Position numbers and translations under genes: made by a program | Shown: positions 1 through 5,804 of the stretch, piece after piece | Numbering within the stretch: position 1 is the stretch's first letter | How the letters are laid out: each line of letters starts with the position of its first letter | Source of the DNA: Fervidifonticultor_A octavus_A | GTDB taxonomy: Bacteria; Sysuimicrobiota; Sysuimicrobiia; Sysuimicrobiales; Humicultoraceae | Direction of reading: 5' to 3' | Length of the DNA stretch: 7,159 nucleotides | Assembly: GCA_031459655.1 (NCBI GenBank) | Contig: JAVKID010000119.1 | Span: 1 to 7,159 of the forward strand | The notes under the pieces: generated by a model | Told to the model about the DNA's origin: nothing | What the model saw: the letters and a program-made list of their open reading frames with translations, nothing else | Databases searched by the model: none

Positions 1-921
1 GCCGAGGGCACGGGCCACCGCCCCCTGCGGCGAGCCCGCGACGTAGACCCCCCCGGCCACCCCCGCCCAGTGGCGCAGCACGCTCCCAGACGGCGTCAGT
101 ACCGCCCCCACGCGGCCCAGCACGTCGCTGACGACGACGACACCGCCGGCCGCCTCGACCACCGGCAGCGTCGTCGCCCCCAGCGACACCGCCCACCGTA
201 CGCGCCACGCCTCCACGTCGACGGCACGCACCATCAGATCGCCGCCCGTCGTGCGTTGCGCCACCACCAGCAGGGCCGGCGGCACGAACGCCATGTCCAC
301 CGCCCGCGTGTCGTTCAGGGCGACCTCGCGGAGCCGTTCTCCAACCCGGCCGTCGAAGAAAGCCACCGCGCGCGGGCTCGCGACCGCCGCCAGCCCTGCT
401 GGTAAGAGTGCCACGGCCATCAGATCCCGATGATACGCCTTCCACAACAGGCGCGTGTCGTGGAACGCCAGCACATCGCCCCGGCCCGATCCCACGAGGA
501 TCCTGCTGCCCAACGCGGCCGCGTCCATCGTGAACGCCGGCAGCGTTATCCGGCGCAGCCCACCGCGCTGGGGCGCAACCACCAGCAGCTCGTCGCCGGC
601 CACATAGACCGAGCCGTCGGCCAGCATCCCCACGGGCGGGATCCCGCAGCAGTTGCTGTTGCGGTACTCCACGGCGCTGCGCTCGCGGGCAGACGCCGGA
701 TCGACCAGCGCCAGACGGCTGCGCACTCTTCCCGCCGCAGGATCGAACGCCGCCGCCACCGCCGCCGCAAGTCCCGCGCCTGGCACGAACGCCGCTGCCA
801 CGGCGCCCGGCGGTGTGTGCCATACAAAGACACGAGCACCGCGACGGGTGCCGGCCCCGGTGATCAGCACCAGGAGCGCGACCGCGGTACCGATCGCTGC
901 CCACCGGCCCCCGGGCATCAT
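1..921 (-). CDS. Exported beta-propeller-like protein, partial (C-terminus beyond window)
   Basis: The minus strand is open for 307 codons from ATG at 921 to the window edge with no stop, so the gene is 3'-truncated by the window. Residues about 8-25 are a hydrophobic stretch (AAIGTAVALLVLITGAG) after a short N-terminus with one Arg, consistent with a signal peptide or membrane anchor. The rest shows recurring short hydrophobic beta-strand units with Gly/Asp turns, for example DGSVYVAGDELLVVAP, GSRILVGSGRGDVLAFHD and GGVVVVSDVLGRVGAVL. This is the texture of PQQ- or WD40-like repeat proteins. A Cys-Cys pair sits in the segment NSNCCGIPPVG. No catalytic motif is visible, so the function is unknown; a surface or periplasmic scaffold or sensor role is inference. 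A second ATG at 918 is an equally good start. No clear ribosome binding site precedes either, and translation may be coupled to the small ORF ending 17 nt upstream. Confidence 0.75.
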   Translation of the reverse strand, partial: MMPGGRWAAIGTAVALLVLITGAGTRRGARVFVWHTPPGAVAAAFVPGAGLAAAVAAAFDPAAGRVRSRLALVDPASARERSAVEYRNSNCCGIPPVGMLADGSVYVAGDELLVVAPQRGGLRRITLPAFTMDAAALGSRILVGSGRGDVLAFHDTRLLWKAYHRDLMAVALLPAGLAAVASPRAVAFFDGRVGERLREVALNDTRAVDMAFVPPALLVVAQRTTGGDLMVRAVDVEAWRVRWAVSLGATTLPVVEAAGGVVVVSDVLGRVGAVLTPSGSVLRHWAGVAGGVYVAGSPQGAVARALG

Positions 922-938
922 CGTGGCACTGCCGCGCG

Positions 939-1046
939 CTAACGGGTGGGGACCGGCTCTGTCTTCTCTGTCTTCTCCTGTTCCCGGGGCTCGGACTCCG
1001 CCGTCGTCTGGTCCCGGGGTGGCACTGGCCCGCAGCAGGTGCACAT
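939..1046 (-). CDS. Candidate small ORF, 35 residues, Cys-rich N-terminus
   Basis: ATG at 1046 reads to TAG at 939-941 on the minus strand. The peptide starts MCTCCGPVPPRD and ends in a charged tail with two tandem EKT units (EKTEKTE), encoded by a 9-bp direct repeat. Three cysteines in the first five residues (CxCC) could bind a metal; this is inference. Support for translation is a GAGTGAGGG purine tract ending 4 nt before the ATG. A TATAAT box lies about 45 nt upstream, and the ORF ends 17 nt before the propeller gene in the same direction. I do not recognise a family. It could be a leader peptide coupled to the downstream gene, or a chance ORF; its shortness limits certainty. Confidence 0.4.
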   Translation of the reverse strand: MCTCCGPVPPRDQTTAESEPREQEKTEKTEPVPTR

Positions 1047-1089
1047 GGTGCCCTCACTCCCACCAGGTAACACTTCGACTGTACGACAT

Positions 1090-1095
1090 ATTATA
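1090..1095 (-). promoter_or_regulatory. Candidate -10 box for the minus-strand small ORF and propeller gene
   Basis: Read on the minus strand, this is TATAAT within TATATAAT, in a conspicuous AT-rich island (1085-1113) of an otherwise very GC-rich sequence. A start of transcription near 1083 would give a leader of about 37 nt with a good purine-rich ribosome binding site before the ATG at 1046. No convincing -35 hexamer lies 16-18 nt upstream, so the promoter may be activator-dependent. The same AT-rich tract read on the plus strand gives only a poorer TATTAT/TATATA match. Confidence 0.4.
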
Positions 1096-1162
1096 TACGG
1101 AAAACCGTTTGAATGCTACTCCCCACCGCGGGGCCCGACTGCCCGAACCTTCTGAACAGCCA

Positions 1163-1681
1163 TCATCGCGGAGGTGCCAGGTCTGTCAGGAGTTTGGGAT
1201 CTCCCGATGGCCTGGCCGCGGGATCGGCGGGGAGGGTACGGTGGACCAGGACCTGCCTTTCCCGGTTGAGGATGCAGACGCACATCGATCGCGCGTGGAG
1301 ATCATCGCAACGGCCGCGGGATCCCGGAGGACGTGGCGGCGAAGGTGCGGGCCTCAGGAGGTGTCCCCGACGACCAGGGGGTGGGCGACGTGGAGGGGGC
1401 GATGCGGTATCTGCGCTCGTTGCCCTACCTGAAGACACGAAGGACCTCTCTGCCCGCTCCTGGGCCTCTTCGGCGAGGAGGATCGGAGCCCCTCGCCAGA
1501 GCAGGTCGGCCTGCACGAACGGGAACTCCACAGACACGGCAAGACCTACGAGTCCCACATGTATCCGGACGCGGGGCACGGCTTCTTCTACTACGACCGG
1601 CCGGCTTACAGGCCACAGCAGGCGGGAGATGGATGGCAGAAGGTATTTGCCTTCCTCCAGAAGTATCTCAGGAGACCGTGA
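1163..1681 (+). pseudogene. Decayed dienelactone hydrolase family gene (frameshifts plus internal deletion)
   Basis: Three family segments are recognisable but do not share one frame. Around 1172-1207 one frame reads CQVCQEFGIS, resembling the N-terminal VVxxQExFG strand of dienelactone hydrolases. From about 1300 to 1440 a second frame reads HRNGRGIPEDVAAKV, GGVPDDQGVGDVEGAMRYL and RSLPYL. From about 1442 to the TGA at 1679-1681 a third frame reads CPLLGLFGEEDRSPSPEQ, then YPDAGHGFFYYDRPAYRPQQ and a C-terminal helix. In intact relatives the nucleophile strand (G-x-C-S-G-G) and roughly 60 further residues lie between the second and third segments; here they are absent, so the catalytic Cys is lost. 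The probable acid Asp (GEED) and His (AGHGFF) remain. An in-frame TGA at 1267 also interrupts the second segment's frame. The protein cannot be an active hydrolase as read. Assembly error is an alternative for the frameshifts but less so for the missing block. Confidence 0.75.
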
Positions 1682-2047
1682 GTGCAATCCAGAATCATGG
1701 CTGAAAAGAGCATGACGCGTGTGCACCATGATCGTGAGCAGGTGGCGGTTGAAGGCAGCGGCAGGGAAGCCACCCGATGGTTCACGGTGCGGCAGGCCAA
1801 CGCGTCCTATGAGCATCCTTTCCACGCGCCGCTGGAACACGCACTGAACATCGACTTCGTGGACGCGGGGCGGGGCCCCCAGGCTTGGGTGGCTGTCGAA
1901 CTCACCGCGGAATCGGCGCGCGTGTTGGTCGAGGCACATCTTGCCGTGCTGGGCTGTGCAGAGGCGGGTAGTTACCTGAACCCGGTGGCAACGTCTGGTG
2001 GCGCGTCAAGGAACGTCGTCGCCGTCGACTCCAATCGTGGAGGGTGA
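1682..2047 (+). CDS. Small DUF6295-like conserved protein
   Basis: This is a 121-residue soluble protein with no signal peptide or membrane segment. The core reads GSGREATRWFTVRQANASYE (about residues 25-44), then HPFHAPLEHALNIDFVD (45-61) and a helix WVAVELTAESARVLVEAHLA. From memory this matches the small actinobacterial-type DUF6295 family, whose function is not established; a database match has not been run. The GTG start at 1682 has AGGAGA 6 nt upstream and begins immediately after the stop of the broken hydrolase, implying former translational coupling. ATG at 1712 better fits the family's usual N-terminus but has a poor ribosome binding site; ATG at 1697 is a third option. The stop lies 3 nt before the dioxygenase start, so the two are almost certainly co-translated. 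The C-terminal 20 residues or so look unstructured. Confidence 0.7.
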   Translation: MQSRIMAEKSMTRVHHDREQVAVEGSGREATRWFTVRQANASYEHPFHAPLEHALNIDFVDAGRGPQAWVAVELTAESARVLVEAHLAVLGCAEAGSYLNPVATSGGASRNVVAVDSNRGG

Positions 2048-2050
2048 GGC

Positions 2051-2983
2051 GTGAAGCTCAAGGGCATCCACCATGTCACAGCCGTAACCGCGCACGCGCC
2101 CGGGAACGTCGAGTTCTACACCCGTGTCCTGGGCCTGCGCTTGGTCAAGAAGAGCGTCAACCAGGACGACCCGACCGTTTACCACCTCTTCTACAGCGAC
2201 GAACGGGGAAGCCCGGGCGCGGACCTGACCTTCTTCGAGTACCCCGGCGCGGCGCGCGGCCGTCCCGGGGCCGGGATGGTCCACCGCATCGTGTGGCGGG
2301 TCGCGTCGGAGGAGGCGCTTGACTTCTGGGAGGCCCGCCTGCGGGGCGAGGGGATCACCTCGCGGCGCGAGGACGGTCGGCTGGTCTTTGACGACCCTGA
2401 GGGGTTGGGCCTGGAGTTGACGCTCGACGAGGGCCGCGACGCGCCCCTGGTGGCCGACCACCCGGAGATCCCCTCCCGCCTGGCCCTCCGCGGGTTTGCC
2501 GGCGTCCGGGCCTACGCCGCGGATCCGGAGGGCAGCCGACAGTTCCTGGAGCAAGCACTGGGGTTTGTGCGCACAGCCGAGGGTCGCTACGAGTCGCGCG
2601 GCGACCACCGCGGATCCTTCTACGTCTACGATCGCGCCTCCGAACCCGGCCGCGGTGGCGCCGGCACGGTCCATCACGTGGCCTGGACTTCCGCCATGGA
2701 GGCGCACGGCGCGTGGCGGCGCCGCGTGCTCGAGGCCGGCGGGTCGCCTACGCCGGTTATCGACCGCTACTACTTCCGTTCGATCTATTTCCACGAGCCG
2801 AGCGGCGTCCTGTTCGAGATCGCCACGGATGGCCCTGGCTTCACGACCGACGAGCCCCTCGAGCACCTCGGGGAGCGGTTGGCGCTGCCCCCGAAGTTCG
2901 AGCCGCTGCGCGAGCGCCTCGAGCAGATCCTGAGGCCGTTGCGGAACCCGCGCGAGGGTCGGGGTGAACCCGCCGGGCGTTGA
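2051..2983 (+). CDS. Ring-cleaving dioxygenase, VOC superfamily (MhqO/YkcA-like)
   Basis: This 310-residue protein has two tandem vicinal-oxygen-chelate modules. Module 1 starts IHHVTAVTAHAPGNVEFYTR (residues 6-25), contains HRIVWRV (78-84) and ends LGLELTLDE. Module 2 begins around GFAGVRAYAADPEGSRQFLE (148-167) and contains TVHHVAWTS (206-214) and SIYFHEPSGVLFEIATDGPG (244-263). The His residues at 7-8 and 208-209 and Glu 256 are the likely metal ligands, following the His/His/Glu pattern of VOC extradiol dioxygenases. Length and the DGPGFTTDEP segment fit the hydroquinone-type ring-cleaving dioxygenases that act on quinones or hydroquinones in the cytoplasm; the exact substrate is unknown. 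The GTG start at 2051 is backed by GGAGGG at 2039-2044. The upstream dienelactone hydrolase remnant makes sense as a lost partner in aromatic or quinone breakdown. Confidence 0.9.
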   Translation: MKLKGIHHVTAVTAHAPGNVEFYTRVLGLRLVKKSVNQDDPTVYHLFYSDERGSPGADLTFFEYPGAARGRPGAGMVHRIVWRVASEEALDFWEARLRGEGITSRREDGRLVFDDPEGLGLELTLDEGRDAPLVADHPEIPSRLALRGFAGVRAYAADPEGSRQFLEQALGFVRTAEGRYESRGDHRGSFYVYDRASEPGRGGAGTVHHVAWTSAMEAHGAWRRRVLEAGGSPTPVIDRYYFRSIYFHEPSGVLFEIATDGPGFTTDEPLEHLGERLALPPKFEPLRERLEQILRPLRNPREGRGEPAGR

Positions 2984-3091
2984 TGAGGTCGATCGGATCT
3001 CCCGCCTGGCCGATACCGGCGGCCCCAGGGGAGCCTCGAGAGGACGGCGAATGCACAGCCTCGTCGAACTCCCATCGAGGAGGACTCTCGG

Positions 3092-3664
3092 ATGACGCAG
3101 GATCCAGGGCCGTCGGCTCGCAGAGAGGTCGCCACGCTGGCAGGTGGCTGCTTCTGGTGTCTGGAAGCGGTGTTCAACGATCTGCGGGGGGTGGAGCGCG
3201 TGGTTTCGGGGTACGCCGGCGGCAGCGTGCCCGACCCCACCTATGAGCAGGTCTGCACCGGGACGACCGGCCATGCCGAGGTCGTCCAGGTGACCTTCGA
3301 CCCAGAGGCCATCTCGTTTCGGGAGTTGCTCGAAGTCTTCTTCACCATCCACGACCCCACCACGCTCAACCGGCAGGGGCCCGATGTCGGCACCCAGTAC
3401 CGCTCGGCCATCTTCTACCACACGGCGGAGCAGAAGGCGACCGCCGAGCAGGTGATCCGGGACCTCGCGGCGGCCGGCCTGTGGCGCGACCCGATCGTCA
3501 CCGAGGTCGCCCCGTTGGAGGCCTTCTACCCGGCCGAGGCGTACCACCAGCGGTACTTCGAGCGCAACCCCCATCAACCGTACTGCCGGACGGTGATCGC
3601 GCCCAAGGTCGTCAAGTTCCGCCAGCAGCACCTGGCCAGGCTCAAGCAGGCGGCCGGATCCTAG
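3092..3664 (+). CDS. msrA: Peptide-methionine (S)-S-oxide reductase MsrA
   Basis: This 190-residue protein reduces methionine-S-sulfoxide in proteins and free methionine, using thioredoxin-type reductants in the cytoplasm. The catalytic signature GGCFWCLEAVF spans residues 18-28, with Cys20 as nucleophile. GYAGGSVPDPTYEQVCTG (40-57) and TTGHAEVVQVTFDP (58-71) supply the substrate pocket, with Glu63 as the probable acid. DVGTQYRSAIFY (98-109) is the second family hallmark. The C-terminal NPHQPYCRTVIAPKVVKF includes Cys165, a good candidate for resolving cysteine. Length is standard and the gene looks complete. The ATG follows a GAGGAGG-type ribosome binding site near 3077. It lies 108 nt after the dioxygenase and 15 nt before the thioesterase, consistent with an oxidative-stress role within the same transcription unit. 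Confidence 0.97.
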   Translation: MTQDPGPSARREVATLAGGCFWCLEAVFNDLRGVERVVSGYAGGSVPDPTYEQVCTGTTGHAEVVQVTFDPEAISFRELLEVFFTIHDPTTLNRQGPDVGTQYRSAIFYHTAEQKATAEQVIRDLAAAGLWRDPIVTEVAPLEAFYPAEAYHQRYFERNPHQPYCRTVIAPKVVKFRQQHLARLKQAAGS

Positions 3665-3679
3665 GGGAGCGAGCCCGTC

Positions 3680-4162
3680 ATGCCGACCCAGGCCTTCCAG
3701 GACGCCTACCCCGACGCGCTGAGCCACTGCTACGGGTGCGGTCGGCTGAACGAACACGGCCTGCAGCTTAAGAGCTACTGGGACGGCGACGAGACGGTCG
3801 CCGTCTTCTCCCCGAAGCCCTACCACACGGCGATCCCGGGCTACGTCTATGGGGGGCTGATCGCCTCGCTGATCGACTGCCACGGCACCGGGACCGCCGC
3901 CGCCGCTGCCGCCCGGGCCGCCGGACGGGCGTTGGGGAGCGATCCGCCGCTGCGATTCGTTACGGCTTCGCTGCGCGTGGACTACCTCCGTCCGACGCCG
4001 CTGGGCGTGCCGCTGGAGATCCGCGGGCGGGTCAAGGAGATCACGGGGCGCAAGGTCGTCGTCGAGGCCACGGTTTCGGCCGGCGGGCAGGTCTGCGCGC
4101 GAGGCGAGGTCGTGGCCGTCCAGATGCCCGAGCACCTGATGCCCACAGGGGACACGGCCTGA
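3680..4162 (+). CDS. PaaI family hotdog-fold thioesterase
   Basis: The protein has 160 residues. The central helix region reads IPGYVYGGLIASLIDCHGTG (52-71), where GYVYGGL takes the place of the usual H-G-G motif and the following Asp66 is the likely catalytic acid. The segment LRVDYLRPTPLGVPLEIRGR (98-117) followed by KEITGRKVVVEATVSAGGQV is the classic hotdog sheet of PaaI-type acyl-CoA thioesterases. An N-terminal SHCYGCGRLNEHGLQL (16-30) adds a CxxC-type element seen in one PaaI subgroup that may bind a metal; this is inference. The substrate is unknown, probably an aromatic or medium-chain acyl-CoA, acting in the cytoplasm as a tetramer by family analogy. An AGGGGAGC tract precedes the ATG, and the gene sits 15 nt after msrA. 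Confidence 0.88.
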   Translation: MPTQAFQDAYPDALSHCYGCGRLNEHGLQLKSYWDGDETVAVFSPKPYHTAIPGYVYGGLIASLIDCHGTGTAAAAAARAAGRALGSDPPLRFVTASLRVDYLRPTPLGVPLEIRGRVKEITGRKVVVEATVSAGGQVCARGEVVAVQMPEHLMPTGDTA

Positions 4163-4186
4163 CCCGCCCGGTCGCGGGCAAGTCCC

Positions 4187-4735
4187 ATGCGCGTGCGCAT
4201 CCCCAACCCCTCCCTGGTGGTCCTCTGCGGCCCGGCCGGCAGCGGGAAGACCACCTTCGCGACCCGGCACTTCCCCCCGACCGCGGTCGTGTCCTCCGAC
4301 CGCTGCCGTGCCATGATCGCCGACGATGAGCGCAACATCGCGGTCTCCCGCGAGGCGTTCGAGCTCTTCCACCTGATCATCGACCGCCGGGTGCGCTTCG
4401 GGCGGCTCACGGTCGCCGACAGCACGGCCCTGCGGCGCGAGGCGCGCCGCGCGTTGCTCCAGATCGGCCGCCGCCATGGGGTCCCGGTCATCCTCATCGT
4501 GTTCGACGTCTCGCTGGAGCGCTGCTTCTACCACGACACGCTCCGCCACCGCCGCGTCGGGCGCGCCGTCATCGAACGGCACATCCGGCTGCTGCAGGAC
4601 ACGCTGCGGACCGTCGCGGACGAGGGGTTCGACCAGGTCGTGATCCTGGACGAGGTGCTCGCACGTCAGGCCTCGGTTGACCTCGGAGGGAGTCCCCCTC
4701 AGCGTCCCGGAAACCAGGGGGCGCCGGCGCCCTGA
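4187..4735 (+). CDS. Small P-loop kinase, polynucleotide-kinase-like
   Basis: This 182-residue protein starts with a beta strand and a Walker A loop: LVVLCGPAGSGKTTFA (10-25). VVSSDRCRAMI (34-44) has the Ser-Asp-x-x-Arg pattern of polynucleotide and zeta-type kinases, where the Asp activates the acceptor hydroxyl. VADSTALRREARRALL (76-91) is the second nucleotide-proximal strand and helix, with Thr and Arg as expected in the Pnkp kinase fold. HRRVGRAVIERHIRLLQ (121-137) is the likely arginine-rich lid. The last 20 residues are Pro/Gly-rich and probably disordered. Function is inferred as phosphorylation of a nucleic acid end, nucleotide or small molecule; there is no phosphatase or ligase domain, so RNA repair is not demonstrated. 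It lies 24 nt after the thioesterase, with no strong ribosome binding site before the ATG. Confidence 0.8.
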   Translation: MRVRIPNPSLVVLCGPAGSGKTTFATRHFPPTAVVSSDRCRAMIADDERNIAVSREAFELFHLIIDRRVRFGRLTVADSTALRREARRALLQIGRRHGVPVILIVFDVSLERCFYHDTLRHRRVGRAVIERHIRLLQDTLRTVADEGFDQVVILDEVLARQASVDLGGSPPQRPGNQGAPAP

Positions 4736-4870
4736 AACTGGCCAGGGGAACCCCCGTCGCCTGTCGAACGGGCGGGTAGGGACTGTCCGGACGGGGCGCG
4801 CTATGGCATCGTCTCTGGAGCTCGAGCCCGGCCGCATCGCAGCCGTCTTCGGGGTAGGGTCGGCGGTGTG

Positions 4871-5431
4871 ATGGGGGCCGAACCGATCTCCCGGCAGATC
4901 GGCGGCGGCCGCCTGACGCTCGTCCGGGGGGACATCACCACCCAGGAGGTGGACGCCATCGTCAACGCCGCCAACAGCCGGCTGGTCGGGGGCGGCGGCG
5001 TCGACGGCGCCATCCGCCGGGCCGGCGGACCGGCCATCGAGGAGGAGTGCGCGGCCATCCGGGCCCGCCAGGGGGGGTGCCCGACGGGGTCGGCGGTCAT
5101 CACGGGCGCCGGGAGGCTCCCGGCCCGATACGTCATCCACGCCGTCGGGCCGGTCTGGCAGGGAGGCGGCCACGGCGAGGCGGACCTGCTGGCCTCGGCC
5201 TATCGGGCTAGCCTGGCGCTGGCCGCCCGGCAGGGGGCCCGGACCGTCGCCTTTCCGTCCATCAGCACCGGCGCCTACGGCTACCCGGTCGAGCAGGCCG
5301 CCCGGATAGCCCTCCGGACGGTCGCAGAGGTCTTGAAGGAGCAGGCCTTCGACGAGGTTCGCTTCGTCCTCTTTTCGCAGAAGGACTACGACGCCTACGC
5401 CGAGGCCCTGCGCGACCTTCCGCCGGCCTGA
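4871..5431 (+). CDS. Macro domain protein, YmdB-like O-acetyl-ADP-ribose deacetylase
   Basis: A single-domain macro protein of 186 residues from ATG 4871 (187 from the alternative GTG at 4868). All ADP-ribose-binding hallmarks are present: VRGDITTQEVDAIVNAAN near the N-terminus (adenine-binding GDI and the NAAN loop), GGGGVDGAI in the catalytic loop, HAVGPVW, and FPSISTGAYGYP as the distal-ribose/phosphate loop. These put it in the MacroD/YmdB class, which hydrolyses O-acetyl-ADP-ribose and can remove mono-ADP-ribose from acidic residues in the cytoplasm. Length is typical and no residue appears missing. It is preceded by 135 nt without a gene (4736-4870). I see no convincing promoter there, only GC-rich inverted repeats, so it may be read from upstream. 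Neighbouring a small kinase, it could belong to a nucleotide or ADP-ribose turnover pair; this is inference. Confidence 0.95.
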   Translation: MGAEPISRQIGGGRLTLVRGDITTQEVDAIVNAANSRLVGGGGVDGAIRRAGGPAIEEECAAIRARQGGCPTGSAVITGAGRLPARYVIHAVGPVWQGGGHGEADLLASAYRASLALAARQGARTVAFPSISTGAYGYPVEQAARIALRTVAEVLKEQAFDEVRFVLFSQKDYDAYAEALRDLPPA

Positions 5432-5499
5432 GCCGCCGGCAGGAGGTGCTGGGGACGGCGGGTGAGTGGGAGGCCAGACGAGGAGCAAGCATCCCTGCC

Positions 5500-5507
5500 G
5501 GAGGTGA
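5500..5507 (+). promoter_or_regulatory. Ribosome binding site GGAGGTGA deciding the RAM protein start
   Basis: GGAGGTGA is an 8-base perfect complement to the canonical bacterial 16S rRNA 3' end (UCACCUCC). It lies 5 nt before GTG 5513. This makes 5513 the start of the Lrp-like gene instead of the GTG codons at 5462 or 5504. Confidence 0.75.
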
Positions 5508-5512
5508 GGACC

Positions 5513-5740
5513 GTGGTCTCAGCCGTGGTGTTGCTGAAAGCCGCTCCGGGCCAAGCCCGCAAGGCCGCGATCGCCATCAGGAAGATCAAGGGCGTGCGCC
5601 AGGTCCACGTCGTCACCGGACCGTACGACATCATCTGCATGACCGAGGCCGGGACCATGGCCGCGCTGGGGGACACCGTCATTACGAAGATCCAGCGGAC
5701 CCCCGGGGTGACCGACACGCTCACCTGCCTGGTCGTCTGA
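5513..5740 (+). CDS. Stand-alone Lrp/AsnC ligand-binding (RAM) domain protein
   Basis: From GTG 5513 the protein has 75 residues, the size of an isolated RAM domain. It has no helix-turn-helix, so it is not a DNA-binding Lrp. The beta-alpha-beta-beta-alpha-beta pattern is clear: AVVLLKAAPGQARKAAIAI, then GVRQVHVVTGPYDIICMTEA with the conserved VTGPYDI turn, then a helix around GDTVITKIQRTPGV and a final strand TDTLTCLVV. In Lrp-family proteins this fold builds dimers and octamers that bind amino acids at dimer interfaces. A stand-alone version is often a small-molecule sensor or partner of other proteins; ligand unknown. Starts at 5462 or 5504 would add a hydrophilic extension without family support. 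It is the last gene before the rRNA promoter, whose -35 box is 31 nt after its stop. Confidence 0.9.
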   Translation: MVSAVVLLKAAPGQARKAAIAIRKIKGVRQVHVVTGPYDIICMTEAGTMAALGDTVITKIQRTPGVTDTLTCLVV

Positions 5741-5744
5741 GAGT

Positions 5745-5762
5745 GGTCATGGAGGTCATGGA
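5745..5762 (+). repeat. Tandem 9-bp repeat just upstream of the rRNA promoter
   Basis: GGTCATGGA occurs twice head-to-tail (5745-5753, 5754-5762), ending 8 nt before the -35 box. It may be a protein-binding site, as it occupies the place where activators or UP elements act, or it may be chance. Confidence 0.5.
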
Positions 5763-5770
5763 CCCGGGTG

Positions 5771-5798
5771 TTGACAACCCCGAGGCCCCTACTATAAT
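5771..5798 (+). promoter_or_regulatory. Perfect-consensus promoter for leader RNA and 23S rRNA
   Basis: TTGACA at 5771-5776 and TATAAT at 5793-5798, both exact consensus, are separated by 16 bp. The predicted transcription start is about 5804-5806. Such strength is expected for stable RNA genes. No AT-rich UP element is present upstream; a tandem GGTCATGGA repeat sits there instead. Confidence 0.9.
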
Positions 5799-5804
5799 GA
5801 GTTG

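Noticed and set aside
430..942. Plus-strand ORF of 170 codons
   Set aside because: Arg/His-rich low-complexity shadow of the minus-strand propeller gene, which has a signal peptide and regular beta pattern.
4719..4732. Palindrome GGGCGCCGGCGCCC at the end of the kinase gene as a terminator
   Set aside because: A perfect palindrome with no loop and no T tract, overlapping the kinase's Pro/Gly/Ala-rich C-terminal codons; likely a GC-bias effect.
2006..5488. A 1160-codon open frame on the minus strand
   Set aside because: It is antisense to six genes with strong family matches. High-GC codon bias removes stops from the opposite frame, and its translation is Arg/Pro/Gly/Asp-rich with no domain pattern.
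5462..5512. Longer N-terminus for the RAM protein
   Set aside because: The extra residues are hydrophilic with no family support, and the near-perfect GGAGGTGA site lies inside this stretch, pointing to GTG 5513.
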